From contig VBPB01000213.1 in the NCBI GenBank assembly GCA_005893365.1, positions 1 through 11,943 of the forward strand: 11,943 nt of DNA. The letters are read 5' to 3'. The notes beneath the pieces were generated by a model. The model did no database searches and was not told the origin of the DNA. It saw only the letters and a program-made list of their open reading frames with translations. Position numbers and translations under genes: made by a program. Position 1 is the stretch's first letter, and every line of letters begins with the position of its first letter. This DNA comes from Candidatus Eiseniibacteriota bacterium. Its GTDB lineage: Bacteria > Eisenbacteria > RBG-16-71-46. This document shows, piece by piece, positions 7,204 through 11,943 of the stretch.

Positions 7204-8018
7204 GCGCGGCCGTGCTTCGGGTGGTGCGTGTATTGGCGCGGGCGCTGGCGTGGATCGGCCTGCTCGCGGCACCAGCGGCGGCACAGGACTTCGCCGCGCC
7301 GGCGCCGGCCTGGCCGCCCGCTCCGGCGTTGGCCCTGCTCGAGCGCGGGCTGCCACCACCCGCGGCGTCGTCGTGCCTGGCGGGCACGGTCACGCGCTGG
7401 GACGGGGTGGCGGCCCTGGTCACGCGTGGGGCGGCGCTGGGGATCGGGCGGCGCGCGCTGCGGGCCGCCCTGGGTGTGTCGCAGACCGGCGAGCCCGACG
7501 TGGGGTGGACCGCCCTGGGGCTGGCCGTCGGGGCCGCCACCGCCGGCGCGGGCGGGGCGCTGCGCGCGGTCGCGCGCCGCGACCGCACCACGGCGTTCGG
7601 GTTCGACGCCCGCGGCGCGGCGGTCGGGCTCGAGGTGGGCGGGGGCGCGTGGGTCGAGGCGACCGGCGGGGTGCACGTCTGGGCGTCGGCGCCGCAGCTC
7701 TGGACGCGGGGCGAGGCGCCCCCGTTGTCGCGTCGGCTCGAGATCGGCGGGGCCGTGGACTTCGGCGGCGCCGCCCTGTGGCTCGGCCGCGCCGGCGTGG
7801 TCGGGCATCCGCGCGGCAGCCGCGGCGAGTACGCGATCGGTCTCGCCGCCGCGGCCGGCCCGATGGTGGTGTGGCTGGTCGCGCGCGACCAGCCGCCGCG
7901 CGGCGGCGTGGGCCTGTCGGCCGCGACCCACGCGGTGCGCGTGGCGGCCGAGGTCGAAGGCCATCCGGTGCTGGGCGAGACCGCGCGGATGTCGCTCGGC
8001 CTGGGAGGCGGGCGATGA
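7200..8018 (+). CDS. Exported protein of unknown function, probable beta-barrel-like
   Basis: A 272-residue protein not recognised as a named family. The GTG at 7200 overlaps the stop of the LTD gene by 4 bases. Residues 1-28 form a signal peptide: early arginines, a hydrophobic stretch (LAWIGLLAA) and an A-A-A cleavage site before QDF. The mature part is rich in Gly, Ala and alternating hydrophobic/polar segments with aromatic or charged breaks (for example VGLEVGGGAWVEATGGVHVWA, AALWLGRAGVVGH, PMVVWLVARDQ), as in small outer-membrane barrels. There are no catalytic motifs, lipobox or repeat. Its position between an LTD/FlgD protein and a larger barrel-like protein, with overlapping starts and stops on both sides, suggests that all three are made together for the outer envelope. 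Barrel assignment is inference from composition. Confidence 0.65.
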   Translation: MSAAVLRVVRVLARALAWIGLLAAPAAAQDFAAPAPAWPPAPALALLERGLPPPAASSCLAGTVTRWDGVAALVTRGAALGIGRRALRAALGVSQTGEPDVGWTALGLAVGAATAGAGGALRAVARRDRTTAFGFDARGAAVGLEVGGGAWVEATGGVHVWASAPQLWTRGEAPPLSRRLEIGGAVDFGGAALWLGRAGVVGHPRGSRGEYAIGLAAAAGPMVVWLVARDQPPRGGVGLSAATHAVRVAAEVEGHPVLGETARMSLGLGGGR

Positions 8019-9424
8019 GGCGGCTCCTCCTGCTCTTGGGCCTCGCGTGGGCGGGCGCGGCCTGGGCGCAGCCGCTCGAGCCGCCGCCCGAAGCCCCCGC
8101 GGGCGCGGACTACACGATCGAGCCGGCCGACAGCGTGGCCGACGGCGAGGTCGAGGTGGGGATGGGCGCTGCCGGACACGCGGGGAGTGCCCCGACGCGC
8201 ACGCGCCGCATGCGCTTCAGCGGCGGCGACCTCAACGGCTCGGTGCGCGAGGGCAGCGGCGATCCGCTCGCGGGCGGCGCCATCGCCGGGCACGGCTGGC
8301 TGGGCGACGTGACGGTCGGGCGCCTGGCGCCGCGCTGGGGGCGCGGCCTGGTGCTGGGCGCCGCGGCCGATCCGTGGCAGCGCGAGGCGCTCGACCGCGG
8401 CGAGCGCGCGGCGTTCCGGGGGCGCGCGGGCGACGGCGTCTGGCTGCGGCGCGGCCATGACGACCGGTTCGAGGCGCTGGTTGGCCGCTTCGCGCACCAT
8501 CCGGTCGCGGGCGCCCGCGTGCGGTGGGGCGGTGCGGCACTCGGCGCCCTCACCGACGGCCGCGGCGCGCGGCAGTCCACGCTCTCCTACCAGCGCGGCG
8601 CCGCCGAGTCCGAGCTGGCCTGGGACCGCGCCGGGCACTGGCGCGCCGAGGCGGCGCTCGAGCGCCCGCTGGCCGAGGGCGGCGGCGAGGGCCCGGCCTC
8701 GCGGTGGACGGTCGCGGGCCGGGTGCGCGCCGGCGCGGCCGCCTTCGCCTCACTCGCCGAGCCCGGCCGGCGCGGTCCCGCCCAGGCCCTGGCGGCCAGC
8801 CTCTCCGGACCGGCGGGGACGGCCGCGGCGAGCGTGTTCGGCGCGGTCTGGCGGTTCCGGCCCGGCGTCGCGGGCGCCCGTGCCGGCCTTGCGGTGGAGC
8901 GGCCTTTGGCCCACCATGGAGCCCTCGAGATCGGTCTGGAGGAGCAGCGGGGCTCGCGGCGTGACGCCGGCAGCACCGGGCCGCTCTTGGGTCCGGGGAA
9001 CATCCGTCGGGGGCTATGGGGTGAGTGGTGGAGCGGTGAGGGGACGATGAGCCTGGGTCTCCGGCACGAGGTCTGGGGCGAGCGGCCGTGGGCACGCGGC
9101 GTGGTGCGGGCCGTCACCGGCGCGCGCATCGAGCTCCAGGGGCCCGCCGGCGTGAGGCTCGGCATCACCCACAGTCTCTACCGCGTGAGATCCGGCGAGA
9201 GTCTCTACCTTCGCGAAGCGGAAAGTGACCGTCTGGTCCTGCGTGCCATGACCGGTGAGGGTGCGCGGACCCGTGTGGAAGCGCGCTCGCCATTCGCCGG
9301 CGGGCGCATGCGTGCCGCGCTGCTCCTGGCCGCGACGGCCGACCGCCGCGCGCGGACGCAGTGGACACTGGACTGGACGCGGCGAGCGCGACTCCGCGGC
9401 TCGGGGGGAGCGCGCGCCCGGTGA
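8015..9424 (+). CDS. Exported protein, probable outer-membrane beta-barrel
   Basis: A 469-residue protein starting at ATG 8015 inside the stop of the previous gene (ATGA overlap). The signal peptide is clear: MRRLLLLLGLAWAGAAWA then QP, cleaved after residue 18. The mature protein begins with a Pro/Glu-rich stretch and continues as regularly spaced, amphipathic segments rich in Gly, Arg and Trp. One segment, GDVTVGRLAPRWGRGLVLG (97-115), resembles the G-D-x-x-x-x-x-G-x-GLV-LG motif in barrel parts of helix-hairpin-helix (ComEA-like) outer-membrane proteins of FCB bacteria, but I see no helix-hairpin-helix domain here. The C-terminus (QWTLDWTRRARLRGSGGARAR) does not end in the aromatic residue typical of BAM substrates. 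It is the last gene of the three-gene overlap chain; the aminotransferase starts 19 bases later. Function unknown. Confidence 0.65.
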   Translation: MRRLLLLLGLAWAGAAWAQPLEPPPEAPAGADYTIEPADSVADGEVEVGMGAAGHAGSAPTRTRRMRFSGGDLNGSVREGSGDPLAGGAIAGHGWLGDVTVGRLAPRWGRGLVLGAAADPWQREALDRGERAAFRGRAGDGVWLRRGHDDRFEALVGRFAHHPVAGARVRWGGAALGALTDGRGARQSTLSYQRGAAESELAWDRAGHWRAEAALERPLAEGGGEGPASRWTVAGRVRAGAAAFASLAEPGRRGPAQALAASLSGPAGTAAASVFGAVWRFRPGVAGARAGLAVERPLAHHGALEIGLEEQRGSRRDAGSTGPLLGPGNIRRGLWGEWWSGEGTMSLGLRHEVWGERPWARGVVRAVTGARIELQGPAGVRLGITHSLYRVRSGESLYLREAESDRLVLRAMTGEGARTRVEARSPFAGGRMRAALLLAATADRRARTQWTLDWTRRARLRGSGGARAR

Positions 9425-9430
9425 GGACGA

Positions 9431-9441
9431 GGAGGAAGGGG
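9431..9441 (+). promoter_or_regulatory. Strong ribosome-binding site before the ATG at 9444
   Basis: A purine-rich GGAGGAAGGGG lies just upstream of ATG 9444. It marks this ATG as the real start of the aminotransferase even though the frame opened there (MAYGPKPP...) is not the one carrying the conserved protein. Confidence 0.6.
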
Positions 9442-9443
9442 TC

Positions 9444-10524
9444 ATGGCCTACGGACCGAAACCGCCTTCGAAGTGCTGGCGCGGGCCCAGGCGCTCGAAG
9501 CCCAGGGCCGGAAGGTGGTCCACCTCGAGATCGGGGAGCCCGATTTCGACACGCCGGCCTACATCCGCAAGGCGGCCGCCGAGGCGCTGGAGGCGGGGTT
9601 CACGCACTACGGACCCTCGGCCGGACTGCCCGAGTTCCGCCGCCTGATCGCCGAGCAGTGGAGCCGCGAGCGCGGGATCCCCTGCGACGCCGACAACGTG
9701 GTGGTCACTCCGGGCGCCAAGCCGATCATGTTCTTCGCCATGCTGGCGCTGCTCGAAGAGGGCGACGAGCTGCTCTATCCCAACCCGGGGTTCCCGATCT
9801 ACGAGTCGGTCGGCAACTTCCTCAACGCGCGCACGGTGCCGCTGGTGCTGAGCGAGCAGAACGGGTTCGACCTCGACCTGCGCGAGCTCGAGACCAAGAT
9901 CACCGCGCGCACCCGGATGCTGGTGCTCAACTCGCCGCACAACCCGAGCGGCGCGGTCATGAAGCCGGAGACGGTCGAGGCGGTGGCGGCCCTCGCGCGC
10001 AAGCACGACTTCTGGATCCTGGCCGACGAGATCTACGCCCGCATCCTGTACGAAGGACGCCACCTGTCCATCGCCTCGCTGCCCGGCATGGCCGAGCGCA
10101 CCATCGTGCTCGACGGCTTCTCCAAGACCTACGCGATGACCGGCTGGCGGCTCGGCTTCGGCATCATGGAGAAGGGGCCGGTCACGCCGCCCTGGCGGGC
10201 AGCCAGAACGAGGTGCGGGCGATGGTCGAGGAGTTCCGCCAGCGCCGCGACATCATCGTCGCGGGCCTCAACAAGCTGCCGGGCGTCACCTGCTTCAAGC
10301 CGCAGGGCGCCTTCTACGCCTTCCCGAACATCACCGGCACCGGCATCAAGAGCGCCGAGCTCGCGAAGCTGATGCTGGAGGAGGCCGGAGTGGCCTGCCT
10401 CTCGGGCACGGCCTTCGGCGCCGCCGGCGAGGGCTACCTGCGCTTCTCGTACGCCAACTCGGCCGAGAACATCCGCGCCGCCCTCGGCTGGATGGGCGAG
10501 TTCCTGAGCGTGCGCGCGAGGTAG
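9444..10524 (+). pseudogene. Class I/II PLP-dependent aminotransferase (aspartate aminotransferase-like), two frame breaks
   Basis: Three frames together encode an aspartate-aminotransferase-like enzyme, which moves an amino group between an amino acid and a 2-oxo acid with PLP in the cytoplasm. The start at ATG 9444 (strong GGAGG site) gives MAYG, then the conserved sequence jumps frame to TETAFEVLARAQALEAQGR and HLEIGEPDFDTP. Frame two holds THYGPSAGLPEFR, NSPHNPSGAV, ADEIYARILYEG and the PLP-lysine signature SKTYAMTGWRLG (Lys codon 10124-10126). After GIMEK (codons 10160-10174) the protein continues in another frame at AGHAALAGSQNEVRAM (from 10177) and ends LSVRAR. Homologues have roughly 20 more residues between GIM and the A-G before the GSQNEV region, and about 10 more residues near the start, so bases seem to be missing at both breaks. 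Either the gene is decaying or the assembly dropped short stretches. Substrate is not decided; intact relatives are ~390 residues. Confidence 0.85.
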
Positions 10525-10531
10525 TCCCCCG

Positions 10532-10548
10532 CTGGCACGGTCGATGCG
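10532..10548 (+). promoter_or_regulatory. Candidate sigma-54 (-24/-12) promoter
   Basis: CTGGCACGGTCGATGCG fits the sigma-54 consensus YTGGCACGR-N3-TTGCW at all nine -24 positions and at the key GC of the -12 element; A replaces the first T and G replaces the final W. It lies 68 bases upstream of the small LTD gene. Transcription would begin near 10558-10562. Sigma-54 promoters need an enhancer-binding activator; none is encoded in this window. Confidence 0.5.
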
Positions 10549-10551
10549 ATA

Positions 10552-10595
10552 GTGCGAAGAGGGTCGGCGCCCGCCGGCCCTCGTTCGTTTCGCAC
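10552..10595 (+). terminator. Strong two-part hairpin between the aminotransferase and LTD genes
   Basis: The inner stem pairs GAGGGTCGGC (10559-10568) with GCCGGCCCTC (10573-10582), ten pairs including one G-T, around a 4-base loop. A 6-base bulge follows, and then GTGCGAA (10552-10558) pairs with TTCGCAC (10589-10595). It begins 27 bases after the aminotransferase stop and could terminate that message. If transcription starts from the sigma-54-like site, the structure instead falls at the 5' end of the LTD message. No clear T-run follows. Confidence 0.5.
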
Positions 10596-10616
10596 CCGCC
10601 CCCGCATGGGTGAACC

Positions 10617-11252
10617 ATGCGCATTGCGTCCGTGCTCGTCGGCCTCCTGCTGGTACTGCTCGGTCTCGCGCCCACGGCCCCGGCCCACGCCCAGTCACCA
10701 CTCCGGCTCAACGAGTTCATGGCCGGACCGGCGCGCGACTGGGACGGCAGCGGGACCTTCTCCTCGCGTGACGACGAATGGGTCGAGGTCGTCAACGCCG
10801 GTGCCACCTCCCTCGCTCTCGACGGCTTCATCATCACCGACGGCGACTCGCTGCCCCGGTTCGCGCTGAGCGGGTCCCTGGCCCCGGGCGACCACCGGAT
10901 GGTGACCGGCAAGGAGTCGTACGACTGGGAGAAGGCGACCGGACATCCGGCGTTCGGCCTCTCGCTCGCCAACAGCGGGGACGCCGTCATGCTCTGGCAG
11001 GTGGTGGGTGCCGAGACCCTGCGGGTGGACGCCTACACCTACACGAGCCACGAGGCGGCGGCGGACCGCGCCATGGGTCGCTCCCCGGACGCGACCGGCG
11101 CCTGGGTGATCTTCGACGCGCTCGATCCCTACACCGGGACCACGCCGCCCCAAGGGAACGGCTGCGCGCCGACGCCGGGGGCCGCGAACGCGTGCGGCTC
11201 GACACCGGTCCGGAGCGTGCCATGGGGGAGGCTGCGGACCATCTATCGGTGA
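10617..11252 (+). CDS. Small secreted lamin-tail-domain protein
   Basis: A 211-residue exported protein. The signal peptide is MRIASVLVGLLLVLLGLAPT then APAHA, cleaved before QSP (after residue 25). A single lamin-tail domain follows: LRLNEFMAGPARDWDG (29-44), DDEWVEVVNAG (52-62), LALDGFIITDGD (66-77), SLAPGDHRMVTG (87-98), GLSLANSGDAVMLW (114-127), and the closing PTPGAAN (185-191). Cys183 and Cys193 flank the PTPGAAN and could form a disulfide after export. The last 16 residues (STPVRSVPWGRLRTIYR, residues 195-211) form a basic, aromatic tail set off from the domain. The ATG at 10617 has GGTGA three bases before it. It stands alone, behind a sigma-54-like site and a hairpin. Such proteins are probably surface or extracellular; no enzyme motif is present. 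Confidence 0.83.
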   Translation: MRIASVLVGLLLVLLGLAPTAPAHAQSPLRLNEFMAGPARDWDGSGTFSSRDDEWVEVVNAGATSLALDGFIITDGDSLPRFALSGSLAPGDHRMVTGKESYDWEKATGHPAFGLSLANSGDAVMLWQVVGAETLRVDAYTYTSHEAAADRAMGRSPDATGAWVIFDALDPYTGTTPPQGNGCAPTPGAANACGSTPVRSVPWGRLRTIYR

Positions 11253-11501
11253 GGCGCGGCGCGGGACGCCGGAGGTGAAGCCCGTGCGCGGCGGGGCCGG
11301 TAGTGTCCTAGTTGACGGGGAGACTTCCGCCAGCCTCGCAGGGTTCCCAGGATGATTAGGCCCAGCAGGGGAAACCGCCAGGAGAGGCCAGACAATGAGC
11401 CGCACCGGCCACGTCTCCGGAGCGATCTTGGGTCTCTCTGGCGCTACCCCTTAGCCTTCTCGTGCATCAGAATAACGGATAGTGCTCCAAGCTGCTGGTC
11501 T
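11253..11501. other. Intergenic stretch of atypical composition
   Basis: No convincing gene is seen. GC falls to about 47% in 11461-11520 and then jumps to about 82% in the next 60 bases. The stretch contains TAGTGTCCTAGTTGACGGGG at 11301-11320, which has the look of an insertion-sequence end but no matching partner in the window, and a 19-codon reading frame (11395-11454) behind a good ribosome-binding site. The complementary strand has a short frame ending in GALSVILMHEKAKG at about 11444, of unknown meaning. It may be a mobile-element remnant or a regulatory leader for the transketolase. Confidence 0.4.
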
Positions 11502-11943
11502 ATGTATTTGACCCTCAACACGCTGGCGGCCGGCGATCTGAAGGCCGGCCAGGGGGCCGGCCGGCTGGGCTGGTCGGTGGAGATGCTGAGGGCCAAGGCG
11601 CTCCAGGTCCGCCGCGACATCATCACCCTGCTCGCCAAAGCGCAGAGCGGGCACTCCGGCGGGCCGCTCTCCACGGCCGATTTCGGCACCGCGCTCTTCT
11701 TCAGCGAGCTCAACGTCGATCCCAAGCACCCGCAGTGGCCGGAGCGCGACTTCTGGCACTTCTCGATCGGCCACGTCACGCCGGTCATCTACTCGCTGAT
11801 GTCCGAGCGCGGCTACTTCCCGCTCGCCGACCTGATGAAGTTCCGCGCCTTCGACGGCCACGCGCAGGGGCATCCCTCCAAGCACGACACCCCCGTCATC
11901 GAGGTCTCGGCGGGTTCGCTCGGCCAGGGCCTCTCCGTGTGCT
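11502..11943 (+). CDS. Transketolase, N-terminal part (truncated by window end)
   Basis: The 147 residues visible belong to the thiamine-diphosphate-binding N-terminal domain of transketolase, which moves two-carbon ketol units between sugar phosphates in the pentose phosphate and Calvin pathways. Motifs are QVRRDIITLLAKAQSGHSGGPLSTADF in part (35-61; His51 of the GH-x-GG motif), LNVDPKHPQWPERDFWHFSIGH (70-91, His91), SERGYFPLADL (101-111), GHPSKHDTP (123-131) and GSLGQGLSV (138-146). The start is uncertain. ATG 11502 gives an N-terminal leader of about 27 residues ahead of ATG 11583; transketolase homology begins only near 11583, so the latter may be the true start. Upstream the frame is open for some distance but of atypical composition. 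Whether this is a full-length transketolase or the N-terminal half of a split enzyme cannot be told, because the C-terminal half is outside the window. Confidence 0.88.
   Translation, partial: MYLTLNTLAAGDLKAGQGAGRLGWSVEMLRAKALQVRRDIITLLAKAQSGHSGGPLSTADFGTALFFSELNVDPKHPQWPERDFWHFSIGHVTPVIYSLMSERGYFPLADLMKFRAFDGHAQGHPSKHDTPVIEVSAGSLGQGLSVC

Noticed and set aside
11312..11345. TTGACG as a -35 element for the transketolase
   Set aside because: No -10-like hexamer appears 16-19 bases downstream (the region reads CTCGCAGGG).
1..11943. CRISPR arrays, tRNA, rRNA, integrase, complete insertion sequence or toxin-antitoxin pair
   Set aside because: No regularly spaced direct repeats, cloverleaf-like sequence, transposase domain or small toxin-like gene pair was seen on either strand by reading.

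Overview
The window is about 12 kb of very GC-rich bacterial DNA (sampled 60-base lines run from about 57% GC near the left end to about 82% in the middle). It has dense, same-strand gene packing, GTG starts and 4-base stop/start overlaps. Every gene I can support is on the + strand. Secreted lamin-tail-domain (LTD) proteins, a FlgD-like C-terminal domain, a DUF4388/PATAN protein and predicted outer-membrane barrel proteins suggest a Gram-negative, diderm lineage of the FCB type, such as the Eisenbacteria or a relative. This is inference from gene content; no rRNA or other phylogenetic marker is present.

Layout. (1) 1-1560: the C-terminal half of an acyl-CoA ligase-like ANL adenylating enzyme, then a GNAT-type acetyltransferase, in a tight pair of lower GC than the rest. 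(2) 1622-3142: a candidate promoter, a CDP-alcohol phosphatidyltransferase with an N-terminal membrane extension, a translationally coupled DUF4388 protein, and a hairpin. (3) 3225-5284: a membrane-anchored von Willebrand factor A protein with a complete MIDAS site, broken by a frameshift near 4375 where a conserved glycine-rich loop also appears to be missing. (4) 5309-5451: a striking inverted repeat with 32-base arms, 31 of 32 paired. (5) 5554-9424: three overlapping genes for exported proteins (double-LTD/FlgD protein and two probable beta-barrel proteins), likely one transcript. (6) 9444-10524: a class I PLP aminotransferase with two frame breaks, both at places where family sequence is missing. 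(7) 10532-11252: a good match to a sigma-54 -24/-12 promoter, a strong hairpin, and a small secreted LTD protein. (8) 11253-11501: a gene-poor stretch of atypical composition. (9) 11502-11943: the start of a transketolase, cut by the window end.

How they work together. Most of the window concerns the cell envelope: phospholipid head-group transfer, exported LTD and barrel proteins, and a membrane-anchored VWA protein. The aminotransferase and transketolase are central-metabolism genes placed among them. I see no convincing new defence, mobile or biosynthetic system. The most unusual items are the long inverted repeat, the sigma-54-like promoter in front of the small LTD gene, the three-gene exported-protein operon, the three deletion-like frame breaks in two otherwise well-conserved genes, and the abrupt composition step before the transketolase.
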